Source: Caenorhabditis remanei (Eukaryota > Nematoda > Chromadorea > Rhabditida > Rhabditidae). Taken from it: a DNA stretch of 64,000 bases. Position numbers and translations under genes: made by a program. Shown one piece after another: positions 44,762-57,510 of the stretch. The first letter of the stretch is position 1; each line of letters begins with the position of its first letter. The DNA lies in assembly GCF_010183535.1 (NCBI RefSeq), contig NC_071328.1, positions 3,782,001 through 3,846,000 of the forward strand, given 5' to 3'. Under the pieces are notes generated by a model. It did not search any database. It was not told where the DNA came from and saw only the letters and a list, made by a program, of their open reading frames with translations.

Positions 44762-46695
44762 ATGCAAGAAGAAATCATAGATTTCTTCCGGAATCCGGCG
44801 TTATTTTTCTATATGACGCTGATGATGACCGTCTGCGTCGTAAGTTCCCCCTGCAATTTTATAAAAGTTAATATGTATTCAATTTCAGGTCAGCGGGTCT
44901 CAACAAGTGGGTGATGTTGTGGAGACAGAATTTCATGCATATCGTCTTCATCAATATGAAATCAGTGGAAACATGTACGGAAGTAGAAATCATCGTGTAT
45001 CTTATGAAGCTGTCTCATTGGGCGCTCGCGCTCTCAGAAGAACAATGGTCACCTCATGGCGTGAGGTTCTCACACATGACGTAGACGACATGTGGGCTTT
45101 GTCCACTGGTGCCGTTTTAATCTTCATTCCGGATAACCTCGACGAATTAAATGATATTGACAGAAAAGTAAGCTAGATAATCCTAATCATTTTCCCAACT
45201 GAATAGAACCTAATTCAACTTTTTCCAGGCATTCTTAGATCTCGAAACCAAATTGCTCAACGTGAGAACCGATTTAGCTGTATACGTTGCTCCATATAAT
45301 GATGATGCTGCCTCAATCCTCAATGATGTGAACTCCCGAGCTGAAAAGGCTCCAAGTGCTCTTCAACATTTGATTCAATCTCTATCTGGAAACACCATCA
45401 GTATTACATCCTCCGATCAAATTCCAGAATTGACAGATTCTTACAAGCCAGTTAACGTTGTGGGTCGCTTGAGCAGTGGAGATCGTGCTTCTCTTACCAT
45501 CGCCTTCGTCGCTCATTATGACACATCATCTGCCGTGCCAGGAGTGTCTCCAGGAGCAGATTCAAATGGATCTGGAGTTGTTGCTCTTCTCGAGCTCCTC
45601 GCAGTCCTCTCAAAATTCTACGACTCCCCAAGCACTCGTCCACCATATAATCTTCTCTTCATCTGGACCGCCGGTGGAAAGCTTAACTACCAAGGAACCC
45701 GTCACTGGATTGATGAATTCCAGAAAGGAATCGAAGGATCTGAGTTTTTGGATTCTGGTGTTAACAGAAAAGGTAGGTTTTTGAAAAAAAAAACAGAATA
45801 TTCTGAAATCGTCCTGAAGAAATTTTAGATGATCGTATCGACTTGGCCATTTGCATTGAGTCGATTGGTCGGAAGACTGGAGGACTCTACATGCACGCTG
45901 GAAAAACACCATCTGAAAACTCAGCCGCTGCTCAACTTTTGAGAAGACTCAAGTACGGTTTTCCTCTGAATTTTATGATACAAAATGAGATTTTTCAGTA
46001 ACATTGCTCCAAACAAGAAGATTGAATTAGTCACCAAGAAAATCTCTCTGACAACCGCTAGCGCTTGGGAACACGAGAAGTTCAATATCAAGAGAATGCC
46101 AGCTGTCACCCTCTCTACCCTGCCATCCCCAACAGATCCAGCTCGCAATTCGATCCTTGATCTTCCATCGACTCTTGACGAGGAAGAGCTCATTGATAAC
46201 ATCCGTCTCATCGCCGAAGCAGTTCTTGGATACATTTTGGGACTTCCAGAAACCGGACCATCCTCTGATTCTCGTATCAAATCAGAAGTTAGCATGTTGT
46301 CAAAGGATGCCGTTGACAAGCAACGCGTTCATCACTTCATTCGTCAATTCGCATCAAGACCACGCCCAGTTGGAGATCAAAAGGCCACTGAAAGCGTCAC
46401 GTCGAACTTGGCATCTGCTGCAGCTGGATACGGACAAGTTTTCAAGTCCGGAGTCACGATTACAGATGCGAAAGCATTCGGAGTCACACAGAACCGTCTC
46501 GTTGCAGAACGTGTCAAACCAGCAGTTTTCGAACTTGTCATCGCTGCTGGAGTATTCGGATATCTCACTGTTTTCTATTATGTAAGTTTACAAAATCGTC
46601 AGTTAATCGTTAATCATTTTCTCTTTCAGCTTACCACACACTCCCAGAATACCATCGAAGGAACCGTCTCAGCCATCCGCAAATCGATCTTCTGA
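44762..46695 (+). CDS. nra-2: Nicalin homologue
   Basis: Exons 44762-44839, 44889-45167, 45229-45772, 45829-45952, 45999-46581 and 46630-46695 give 557 residues, close to vertebrate nicalin. Order: N-terminal membrane/signal segment (ALFFYMTLMMTVCV), a large luminal aminopeptidase/nicastrin-like domain (AFVAHYDTSSAVPG, PGADSNGSGVVALLE, LLFIWTAGGKLNYQGT, ESIGR), then one transmembrane helix near the C-terminus (FELVIAAGVFGYLTVFYY). Catalytic metal ligands of true M28 peptidases are only partly kept. The protein works with NOMO in an ER complex governing assembly of receptors such as levamisole-sensitive nicotinic channels. TTTTCAG is directly before the ATG. AATAAA lies at 46839-46844. Confidence 0.95.
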
Positions 46696-47238
46696 AACAA
46701 GTACTTAATTCTATTCGTCTTCCCCCGTTGATATTTGTTGTTGATTTTTTCACACATTGTGTTTAGAAAACAATGTTCCACCCTTCGCACCAAAAATATA
46801 TATGTCTAGGCTACTTTATTAAATTATTAAACGACCAAAATAAATAATAATTTATTTGTTCTCTCAAGTTTTTGTGTCTTTTGGGCGCTGCAAAATGAGG
46901 AAGAGACGTATTGCAATTTGGCAAGATGCCAAAATACTGTAATCGCTGCGAGACCCAGCAATGTTATTTACGAGTTATTTTATCACCCTGTTAGTCGAAA
47001 AACATGAATGTAACAATTAAATGTCAGCATAAAACAGTGAAAATTATTTACTTCAACACATGAAAATCAGGAAAAATAGTTTATTTTAGCATAACATTTA
47101 AAAATTATAACTTTTTGATCAACCATTTTTGTTGCAAATGTTGGCGCGAAATTTCCCTCTCAGCAGTTTTGTTTTCCACCTCCCACAGCTTCCGCTCGCG
47201 TTCATTCTTCGTTTTTCTGTTTTCTCCCCGAATTCAAG

Positions 47239-49042
47239 ATGGGAGATTTCATGTTGGATACTCCGCCTGAGAAATTCGTTAAGGATTTCCAACGAATTTG
47301 CACCAAAAACCCCGTAAGTTTTCTTTTCTACTCAAATGTTTTCAGTTTTTTTAATCATCAATTTACTTTTTTTTTCAGAATGTGACTCTGGACATTCAGC
47401 TCTCGGAATTGCGAAAGTACAGCCGCTGGTTCGACGCTCCGATTCATCGGAAGATTCTATACTTGGATTCGTTGAACGAGGAGCAGAAAAGCATTCTGAT
47501 CGGTTTGAATCCATCGTTCAGAAAGTGGATTTACACCACATCTGCACTCACTTCTGTCACAATTGAGTCAAAGATGGTTGAGCCGACAGAAGAGCCGTTT
47601 GTCGAGGATGATCCATCGCGAACGAAAAAAAGTAAAAGAGGGAGAAAACTGGAAACTGGAACGTATCGTTATGGTCAGTATACTGCCAAACTAGGGAGAA
47701 TCGTGTCTGTCAAGACGAGCGATGACGTTGTCATCAAGCAGCATCAGGTTTGGAAGTTCGAGTTCTGGGAGACAAAGGATTATAAGAATTTCTGCAGAAG
47801 GTTAGTTTTTTACGATGAAATTATACGACGAAACGCCTTTATTTTCCAGTCAAATCATCGAGGTGACTCCGAAAACACCAGCACCGTCAACTGAACCACA
47901 GATAGAACAACTGGGAGAAGACGGATGGATTCAGGAGACTTCTCGAAAACTTGTCGGCTTCATGAATGCTCTGGAGGATAACTTCGCCGAGGAGCTGGAC
48001 ATTGGACTCACAAATTGGTCGACTGTCGTTGAGCTGAACAACAAATTCAGAAACGTTCGAAGCCTCAGAATCGTTCACAGCACGCCCGGTGCCACGAATT
48101 GGTGGATGAGTCAAATCAAAATGATGAAGACGATTCCTGAAATCACAATGCTGAGAAACTATAACGGAGAGGACCCGATCGAAGCCGAATACCGCAAGAC
48201 TCACAAGTTCAAAAACTGTGAAGCGATGCCGTACATCATTCCGTTCCCTAAACGAGAAGCACCGGTTTGGGTACCCGTGGTTCCGCAATGCGAGCATCCG
48301 GCAAGTTTTCGCAGGTTTTAGTGGGAAATTAACTCTTCATTTTAGATCTTCTGGGCTCGAAAACTTACTTTCGAGAACACCATTGAGAATTCAATCACTG
48401 ATTTCACTCACATGCACTCACTGGCTGAGGTGAACCTGAAACGATTCAAGCTTCCCGCTCAGGAACTTGCTTATTTTATCAGAAGATGGGGAAATGGTGA
48501 TATTGGACATCGTCTGGAGCGTGTCGTTATCGACATGGATTATCCATCAGATTTCACTAAACTTCGCGAAGAACATGAACATCGGAATGTCAAACGATTC
48601 GTTGGGGAGAACGAGCTGTAAGCAGAATACTGTAGTGGAATCTAGTTTTCATTGTGTTTTCAGGTCGGAAGTGTTTGCTGATCATGCCAAATTGGAGACC
48701 GCTGATGTGTATCTGTTGCAACGCGTTCTGACCATACACGGGAGAAGAAAGTATCATATCACTGAACACTCTGACTGCTCTCGTGCTGAATCTGGATATA
48801 GTTCCTACGGCTCCGGGTCTGACCGAGGTGCCTCCAGTGAAGGTTCCGGTCATTCTAGCCCTATCCCTGACTCGGAAGAATCTCAAAGTCAGTACCACAC
48901 ATACGGAGGCTACGCAGTGTTGGAATTGTCGAAGGACAACAAAAGAGTCGTTTTCACAGCCGTTCGAGACCAAGTGTCTGCTAAAGAAGCCGTGAAGAAG
49001 CGCCCGCTTCCCATTGAAAAAAAACAACGCTTGAATAACTAA
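47239..49042 (+). CDS. Uncharacterised nematode protein with a GC-AG intron
   Basis: Exons 47239-47313, 47379-47800, 47850-48300, 48346-48617 and 48664-49042 give 532 residues. I recognise no domain. Features: a short hydrophilic start (MGDFMLDTPPEKF), a basic KKSKRGRK patch (about residue 115), a globular middle rich in Trp and Phe, and a Ser/Gly/acidic tail before a basic end (KKRPLPIEKKQR). The alternation of LRxL/VxxLxxxxF segments resembles an F-box-associated fold, but this is weak. Frame across intron 3 is kept only if it runs 48301-48345 with donor GCAAGT. The GT donor at 48316 would shift frame and hit a stop. Confidence 0.83.
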
Positions 49043-49667
49043 CACAAATTCATGTATAATTTTGCACACCCATTTTATTGTATGGAATTTTGCCCCTATT
49101 ATTTTTCCAGCTTTCGCGTTTTTGAAAGATTGAGAAACCATAAACAAATGATGCTTTGTATTGAAGGTTTTGTTCAATTCACGTCTACATTCATATTTCT
49201 GTGTGAGGAAAGCAACGTTGTCGTTATTCGGACTCATTTCTGAAAATGAACGGAAACTTACAACAATATGCTGAATTTTCTGAAAATGTAGCCTGAGTGG
49301 CCTTCTAATTGTTAGAAAATTTACGAAAAACTAATAGTATTTCAGAGAATGGACCACAGATTCTCTAGAAAAAATAATTTCTGAAACTGAGGCATTGCTT
49401 TCATGAACAGCTCACTTACCGTCAAGTTTTCTACATCCAACACGTACTACAGGAAATCTAGAAATTTACGCAACATTATTTCTTTTATGTCATGGACAGC
49501 TTGTGAGAACTCTTCCTTCAGAACTGACGAGAATAGTTTCATTTTTAAAGTGTGAGACATGCCTTATTTAATCTTGAAGTCAGCTCTTTTTGTTTATCCC
49601 GACCCTGCCTTGCCTGCGAGTTGAACAAGAAATTTATAACAACGTTTATAACACAAACAAAGACTGT
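49043..49667. other. Short intergenic region between convergent genes
   Basis: AT-rich 3' flank of the 47239-49042 gene and of rps-19. No repeat family or gene recognised. Confidence 0.5.
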
Positions 49668-50310
49668 TTAGGCTTGTTGTCCCGAGGATCTGAGGCTGGT
49701 GGCGATTCTGTCCAAATCCTTGCGTCCCTGGAAAAGAGGTTATTAAATTTTTTTAGCAGTATGAATTTTTAGAAGGCAAATACTTATTTTTTGTGTATCC
49801 GCAAAGATTAATTGGCCTCTCGGTTCATACTATCGTATTTTTGATGATTTAGGTGTGCTTGGAAAAATAATCTTACCTGCTTGGAGAGGATTCTTCCCTT
49901 GCCGTCTGGGTGCTTCTCAACCCACTTGATCTTCTCGAGTTGTTGAACAGCCTTTCTGAGGCAGTTTCCGGCCGAAGTCTGGAAATGGTTTGGGGCGACT
50001 CCACGTCTCTTGTTTCCTCCGTAGACCTTCTTGAAAGCTCCAATTCCTTAAAAAATTATTTTATGAATTGATTCTAAAAAATAATAAATAAAAACTTACC
50101 GGCTGGGCGGAAATAAAGATGACGGGCAAGACTGGCAGCGCGAGTGTAGAACCAATCTGGGTCGACTGGGGCGAGCTCCTTGTTGACTCCGAGCTTGACG
50201 AGGTCAGACCATTCTGGGACCTTGACCTTTCCACTCTTCTTCAAGAAGTGGGCGATCGACTTGGTAGCCTCGTGCTGGTCGACGTCCTTGATGGAGGTCG
50301 CTCTTGTCAT
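49668..50310 (-). CDS. rps-19: 40S ribosomal protein S19
   Basis: Exons 50310-50100, 50046-49877 and 49727-49668 give 146 residues, the standard eS19 length. The sequence runs from [17 protein letters not shown] through [31 protein letters not shown] (here [16 protein letters not shown]) and [16 protein letters not shown]. It is a component of the small-subunit head needed for 18S rRNA maturation. Codon choice is biased to C-ending codons (GTC, AAG, CTC), unlike most neighbours and typical of a highly expressed worm gene. The sequence CTATAG stands just before GTAAAATG, a probable SL acceptor. Confidence 0.98.
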
Positions 50311-50807
50311 TTTACCTATAGAGCAGTTTAAAAATAATATTGAAAGTCTGTTCACGAAATAAAAAAGATACAATCTCTATTAAAAAAATATTTTGATACT
50401 AAAAATAGCTTTTTTCAGATGAATTCGGGTTAAAAACGAGCAGGAACGACATACATTATGAATAAAAACTGTTTTTATAATTTATCTCATCAGAAAAACC
50501 TCCAAAATAGCAAAAGTCCAGAAAAAAAATTCAAAAATTCTGTAGGAAAAAGAAATAAAGACATTTTCACGAAATGGTAGTTGAAACCTGCATACACATT
50601 GCCTGCGCCGCGACTCAACACGCGACACGCGACGCGCCTAACGGAACTGGGTTTTTTTCCGCCGAAGGGGGCGGGCATTTGAATGGAATTTTTGAATGGC
50701 TTTCGCTCAAATTTAACGATTTCTTTCAGATTTTGAGTGTTTCTGTGACTAGAGCAGAAAAAGAAAGAATTGAATTACAGGATACAACAGCTCCTGTTGA
50801 AACGGGA

Positions 50808-53800
50808 TGTCAGCAAACAACACACTGGGTAATTACTTTTTTGTGAAATGTGTACAAGATTCGCTGGGTTGTTTCGCAAAATACTTGGATTTCTGGAAAA
50901 AAAAACGTTTTCAATATCTGAACTAATAAATATGGGGTTTCAGGAGAATTTAAAATCAAAAAGAGAATGTAAAATTGATGTTTAAATTATTTTCCACTTT
51001 TCAGAAGTTGACGATGATAGTTCCAATGTAAACGACAAAAGGTGTGTTTTTATTTGTGTACGGTTCATTTAAAAAGTTGTTTTTCTTTCAGTCTTCCCAC
51101 CACAACTTCCGTTCTTGACAAAAGCAGAAGTCTCTTCGGAAATTCATCTACTGTGTTGTCCGTATGTATTTTTCGCGCGCCGTGGTGTTTTATTGATTTT
51201 TATTTCAGAAACCAGCTAAAGAAACCACGCCTGATAGGAACGAGGGAGAACCAAGTGTAGGTACCGAGCCATCCGTTACCATGGAGAAGCAAGAGCATGC
51301 TGGAGATACTACTTCGATCGAAGGAACGGAGCGTGTGAGCGCTGGTGCAGCGTCCATTGCAGACGACGAATCGATGGATACAACGGAGCCTCAAGAGCCG
51401 CCGAAACCCGATTCTGTCGACGAAGTGGAAGAATCTTTTGAGAAAAAGACAATCAGTATGGATACAAGTGACGCTGCCGAAAACAACAAAGAGGATGAAG
51501 TTGAGGAGAAAGAACAGAACAAGGATGAAGAAGAAGGCAATGTTGATGCAGACACAGAAGTGGAAAAAATGGAAGTTGAAGTTGAAGGAGAAGAAGAAGA
51601 GGATGACGAGGAAGAAGAAGTGCCGAAGAAAAAGGCAAAGGTGAGTTGTTACATTTCCGAAAATGTTCCCACGCTAAACAAACTAATTCAGAGAACCGCT
51701 GTTTCGGATGAAGACGAGGAAGACAGAACAGACGAGCAAAGCGGCGAAGCCAGTTCTGGTGATCAAGTCTTATCTTCGGAGTCAAACTCTCAAGCTTCCC
51801 CAGTCAAAGCCAGTGGCGCAAGTTCACCTGCTCCTCTGCAAGAACGTTCTCCAGCTTCCTCTCAGAAAGTTTTGGCAGAACAATCAAACGGAGCCTCAAC
51901 TGAGCAAGCAGAAGAAAGTGATGAGGCACCAGAAGACGCACCCGTAGAAGAAGAAGAAGAAGAAGAAGTTGAGGCGGCATCGGAAACCATGCCCACAGAA
52001 GATCAGGAAGATGTCGACACCGCAGAAACGGTGCCTGCTGAAGATGAAGTGGCTGATGAGCCAGAAGCTACTGCACCCGCTGAAGTTGAGGAAGGTGATG
52101 AGACAGCGGAAGGACAAGAAACCGCCGACGAAGACAATGAGGTCGCAGAAACAGATGGTGAGATGACGATCGCAGAAGAAGAGCCAACGTCATCCACACG
52201 AAGCGGTCGCTCCAAGAGAACGTCGACTGCTGCTCCAACACCAACTTCCACTGCCACCCCAAGACGTGGACGAGGCCGTCAATCCACTGTGAAGACACCC
52301 GCTGAAGACACCAAGAAAGACGCAACGCCTGCGCGACGAGGCCGTTCATCGAGAGGTGCAGAGAAAAAGGAAGAGCAAGTCGCACAAGAAGAGCCAGAAG
52401 AGCAGGAAGAGGAAGTCCAAGAAGAAGTTCCAGAGGAAACACCTAAACGGGGGCGTGGTAGACGCTCTGTCGCAGCAAAACCACAAGAAGTTGTAGAAGT
52501 TGCGGAAGAAGAAGAAGAACAAGTAGAAGAGGAAACACCCAAAAGAAAAGGACGTGGAAGACGCTCTGCACCGACGAAGGAGGAGGTTGAAGAAGTTGCG
52601 GAAGAGGCCCCTGAGGTTGAAGATGCTGAGAAAGAGACTCCAAAACGGGGGCGTGGAAGACGTTCAGTTCAGACGCCTTCCTCGTCTGCAAGTTCCGCTC
52701 CACGTTCCGCCAGAGGGAGAGGTAGAAAGACAAAAGTTGAGGAACAAGTGGATGAAGAGCCTGTTGTTGAAGAAGAAGAACAAGAAGTGGAGGAGGAAGA
52801 AGCAAACGATACCACCGAGAAGCCAAAAACTCCGAGAGGACGAAAATCTGCAGCCAAGCCAGAAGTTGAAGAGGAAGAAGCTCCAGAAACACCTGATGAC
52901 AAAGATGTGCCAACTTCTTCTCGTAGATCGGCTAGATCAACAAGAGGAATTGCAAAACCACATCCCACGACACCTGCGGTAACCAACAAACGAACTCCAG
53001 CTCGTGGTAGAAAGAAGGAAGAGTCGGTTACTGAGGAAACCATTGAGGAAGTTGATGAGCCCGTTGAAACACCGCCTGCAAAAAGAGGACGTGGTGGAGC
53101 ATCGAAAAGTGGTCCAAGTCCCAGTAAGAAGGCTGGTGGTCATGACCCTTACGATATGGACACGGAGATGGAACATCACCCGGAGCCATTAAAAAGGATT
53201 CATGTAAGCTTAGGCGTTTAATCTATTAGTTAACCCCCTTAAGTTTCAGATGGAGGTTCAAAATTTTGGTACTGTCAAGTACGCATCATCTGGAGCTGAA
53301 TCGAAATATGCAAAGTTTGAATCAATTGCCGAATCAAGAATTGGCGATCTTCAATGTAACGAGACCTTTCGTTTAGTATATCCGAATTTAATAAACAATT
53401 TACTTTTTACAGCATCCTCTTCTTCGTCGTCCTCAAATAACCGTCGCTCTCTTGCCGACATGACTCCAGGTAAAGATAAACCAAAGTCAAGAGGAACACC
53501 TGGAACTGGAAGAAAGCCGCGCGCGAAGAAGGAGGAGGCTCATCAAAACGATGTCGAGATGGAAGAAGCAACTCCAGCTGAACCTTCCGCAGCTCCGACT
53601 CCATCGGGCCGTGGACGCAAGAGAAAGAGCGAAGCTTCTGAACAGACGTCGCCACCTGCCAAAAGAGAGCAGCATGTTGAACTGAAAGAGTTGGACTGTG
53701 AGGAGCAACTTCGAGTTGATCACCCACAAGACGACAATGAGCCACACGCTCCGGGAGCTCGTGTCTATGCCATCTACCAAAAGGCGTTCTATCCGGCTGT

Positions 53801-55201
53801 TATTCTTTCGGAACGCGATGGTCTCGGACGTTACAAGATTCAATTCATTTCCGATAAACTTGTAAAAGATGTACCAAATTCTGGTATCATACCTCTTCGT
53901 GTGTTAACTATTGGCAAAATTGCAATCTATAACGAGGAAGATGTTCGTTTGGAAGCAACTCCGAATGATATCAGTGCTGCTGAATGGGCGAAAGGAAAAG
54001 TGACAATTTCAATGCTTGACGATGAAGGCGATCCAACAGATGACGTGAAAACTGTCGAGTGGAAGGATATCTCGTTCGATCAAAGCGAATGGCGTGATTA
54101 TATCAAAAATTTGGATCAAAATGCCACCGCAATCGTTACGTCCAACATCACGACTATAGCGGAAGCTTCTCGTGCTCGTAAACCAGTCCCTGCACCTCAG
54201 AAGCCAAAACCAAAGCCGCCAGCACGCAAGAAGAAAGAAGAGGAAGTCGTCGAATCCAGAGGCGCTTCTATGACTCCAGCAGACGAAGACGAGGATAGAG
54301 TTCTTCCAATGAAAGAGGAAGCTATCGGAAAGAACATTTTCGCCGGAAAAGTGTTCATGCTCACATCAGCGAATCGTTCAGGACTACAGAATGTGTCTTC
54401 GATGTTCAAGAAGAAGAATCTCATGACATTCATCAGTGAGAACGGTGGAGTCGTTACAGAACAACTCAGCGTAAGTTTTTATACTGTTGAATACTTCAAA
54501 ACTGTTTTCCAAGTTTTTCCAGGATCGTCACGCCGATCTGGAACCTCTTCTTATTTCCGACACTTACTATCGTACACACAAATACTTGGCAGCACTAGCT
54601 CGTGGTATTCCATGCGTTAGCAATCAGTGGCTGCAAGCCTGCGGAGAAGAGGGAGAATGTCTCGATTACGAAAATTACATTCTGCCAGCCGGTGCCTCAA
54701 TTTTCGAAAACGACACGGACATGCCAGCGTAAGTACACTGCTTGAGAATAAGATGAGCAATTATTCTCTTCTTCTTACAGACCGAAAAATCCATCTGAAC
54801 TCCTAAAAGGAAAGGCAATCTACGTTCACTCAACTCATACGGCACGTGAAAACACCCAAGTTGGACCTGGCGGGACTTTTATTGAGATCTGGAAGCCAAT
54901 TTTGGAAATGCTTGGTGCCACAGTCATCGAATGTGATTGGGCCACCCTTGACGAAATTGAGCTCAAGTTCGATGTTGCTCTGGTCGATGGAACATTCCGT
55001 GAAGAAGTGATGAGTTACGCAGACAAGATTGGGGCGGGAAAAGTCACCTCGGAATGGGTCATTCAGGTCAGTAATTGCAATAATCTGTAATACGAATAAA
55101 CCATCGCATGTTTCCAGACTATAATCTTGGGCAAGGCCCCTGATCCGACAGCGCATTCGAAATTCGACCCGTACCGTCTGCACCATCGAGCCCACCATTA
55201 A
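50808..55201 (+). CDS. hsr-9: 53BP1-like DNA damage protein HSR-9
   Basis: Exons 50808-50829, 51005-51041, 51092-51161, 51209-51640, 51692-53203, 53250-53355, 53413-54470, 54523-54728, 54781-55066 and 55118-55201 give about 1270 residues. Residues 1-690 are acidic and low-complexity, with several AT-hook-like RGRGRRS / RGRKS cores. A Tudor-like domain follows (about 835-960, from ARVYAIYQKAFYPAVIL), then two BRCT repeats (about 1033-1150 and 1156-1250, ending in VTSEWVIQ). The order matches 53BP1/Crb2, which reads methylated histones at DNA breaks and controls end joining. The start MSANNTLEVDDD was chosen because only that frame joins exon 2. Two introns (51641-51691, 53356-53412) are open in frame. 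A 5' untranslated exon probably begins after TTTCTTTCAG near 50731. Confidence 0.93.
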
Positions 55202-56103
55202 ATCAGTTCATGTTCTAAATACCAAGTTATAATTTTTTCTTTTTTTTTGTACGATAATTTATTTCAAACACCAACATCATCTCCTTCATTTCTAAATTGT
55301 ACCCGCTGAATCATTCCGATCTCTTACATTAGCTATTTATTTACTCGAGAGTCAGAGAATGACTGTATTTTCTCAAGCTTTTCGCTGATGTTTCCTCACT
55401 CTCTTGTTCCTGATTCTCGAGAATCTTTTCCTTTCACTCTGTCAAAGTGCTGGCCGCTTGAAGACTCGTGAAATTTACCCACTTTTTTTCCTTTTTTGAA
55501 CTCAGATCACAAAAGCTGAAACAGATCAGAAAAAAATCAGTTCCAAAATATTTATTTTTCCGTATTCTAATCATTCATTATCTACGTCATTCCGCCCATT
55601 CCATTAATCATCCAGCTCGTTTCCTTTTTCGTATTTCCTTTCTCGAACCGATGCTTTTAAAGTGACAAGTCTTTGCATGAAAACCACCCATTCACTGTTC
55701 CACGAATCCGTCTACTGATGAAAGCTTTCATTTATGCTACTATTTATTTTAAAAACTGAGCTACGACAAGAATAAACTGTGCTAAAAAGTTGTGTTTTTA
55801 TAGAAAAGTATTGTTGAAATTCAATTAATGATCAGCTTGCATATCTTCTATTATCGATCGTTTAGTTTTGAACGGCGCTCTAGCGTTAAATATTATCCGT
55901 TCTCTTTTTTTAAATACAAGAGAAAAGGGAATTATCGATTGAAAATAGCAAGCAGCTGGTTACCACATACACTATTTCCGCGAGAGACGACGGCATTCCA
56001 GTGAGTGCTCACTAGCAAGACGTCGATATTTTTGCGCTCTTTTCATACGGCTTCCTTTTCTCGTTTCTTTGCTCTTTACGCTTCAATTTTTCAGCTGAAA
56101 GCT
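55202..56103. other. Intergenic region between hsr-9 and the RGG-rich gene
   Basis: No gene supported. It holds the 3' flank of hsr-9 and the upstream region of the next gene, including the GCGCTCTAGCG fragment near 55876 and a likely SL acceptor (CAATTTTTCAG) just before 56104. Confidence 0.5.
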
Positions 56104-57510
56104 ATGCAGAGAGGCGGAAATGGTCCCGGTTTTCGAGGTTTCAGGCCAACACATCGCGGAAGAGGAGGACCGAGACGTGGCAACGGCGGTCGGAATCAAG
56201 GTTTCCGGCCAGAATTAGGAGAAAATCGTGATCGGGCGAACAGCCCAGATAGAAGGTGAGTGGCTACATTAGATATGCAATTTAAATGATGTTTAAATGC
56301 TATTATTTCGTGTCCGGATTCGAACCAACTAACTGTAGTCAACGTTGCTTAACTTGCCAGATCGGACGGTCGGCGCGTACCATTTTATCCACGCGCCACT
56401 GAAGAGGCGCCGCTAGAAGAGGCGCCGGCGAGGAAAGAGAGCAGCCGACGTCTCACGGTTTTTGCCGACTGTCTCCTCCATTTCTCTTTTCGAATTCGGC
56501 TTGAAATTATGTTTTTTTTTATTCCTGAAGACGCCGTTTTGAGAGTTTTGAAAAAAGAAAAAGACGGACATCAAGTAGTGAAAATTTCTGATCTTTTGGT
56601 CCAAGTTCGAAGGAAATCGGTTCAGTACACCCGTTTGCGATTGTTAATAGTAAAGATTTATACATTTTCAGATCAGGTCGAAGCGAAGAACGATACGGAG
56701 GTCCTCCTCCTCCTCCTCCTAATTTCAATAACTACCGCGTAGCCGATAGACCACAGAGTCGAAGTCCGTCTCCGCCACGCAATCGTAATCAACGTGGTTT
56801 CGATGGCCGTCCGAATCATGATGTCCGCGATCGGGAAGACCGCCGAGAGCGAGAGCGACGTCGTCATTCACCACCACCACAACACGCACCACCACCACAA
56901 AACTACCGACGTGATGATCGTGGTGGTTACGAAAGACCGGAGTCGAGAAATTCGGAAATTATGCAGCACGATAGCATTAGGAACTCGTCATTGGAACGAA
57001 ATCGGCCAGCGGCGCTGAAACCGACGGATAAGGAGACTGCGGGATATTGGAAACTGAAATTAGGTTTGTGGAAATGCGCCCCATCGCAAACGAGAGAGTA
57101 TGGGCGAGAGACGCAGAATTTTTTTCTCGCGACGACACAGATTTTCACAGTTTTCACCTATTTTCGCTGTTTTTCATGATAGTTTACAAAAAAACTTTTG
57201 AAAAATAGCGAAAATAGGTCAAAAGAGAAAAAAACTCTGCGTCTCTCGCTGATACTCTCTCGTTTGCGGTGGAGCGCAGTTGTAATAAAAATACTCGACT
57301 AATATTTGTTTTCAGCGGACGCAGATGAGAAGGTTAGACGTGCAGAATACGAGTTACACAGAGCAAAGTTGAATCAAGATATTGTTCGTGACGCGTATCG
57401 CGAGTACACTGAAACCACTGTGGTATGATCGAGATTCTGAAGGTCTTTTCTGAAAATAAAATTAATTTTTCCAGCCACAAGAGCTCCTCAACCCCAAACC
57501 AACATGGTGA
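56104..57510 (+). CDS. RGG/RS-rich, likely RNA-binding protein
   Basis: Exons 56104-56255, 56672-57063, 57316-57422 and 57475-57510 give 228 residues. The N-terminus is an RGG-type region (FRGFRPTHRGRGGPRRGNGGR), followed by SRSPSPPR, a six-proline run, Arg/Asp/Glu repeats (RDREDRRERERRRH) and PPPQ blocks. The C-terminal quarter (about 170-228: GYWKLKLADADEKVRRAEYEL...) is helical, predicted coiled coil, and the least repetitive, so it is probably the conserved part. Composition suggests an mRNA-processing or RNP factor; I do not recognise a named family. Intron 1 contains a tRNA-like relic and intron 2 a hairpin element. Confidence 0.8.
56305..56362 (-). pseudogene. tRNA-derived sequence
   Basis: On the minus strand, GGTTCGAATCC (complement of 56316-56326) is a perfect B-box, with an A-box-like TGGCAAGTTAAG about 30 bases upstream. 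No acceptor stem pairing is seen. It lies in intron 1 of the RGG-rich gene. Confidence 0.5.
57074..57282. repeat. Hairpin element, same family as 12182-12422
   Basis: ATGCGCCCCATCGCAAACGA at the left and TCGTTTGCGGTGGAGCGCAG at the right are inverted. GAGACGCAGAATTTTTTTCT and AGAAAAAAACTCTGCGTCTC are inner mirrors. It nearly fills an intron. Confidence 0.82.

Noticed and set aside
53407..53843. Minus-strand ORFs over 100 codons inside hsr-9 (also 51453-52913)
   Set aside because: Shadows of the Glu/Lys-rich coding strand. The repetitive codon pattern opens the opposite frames.
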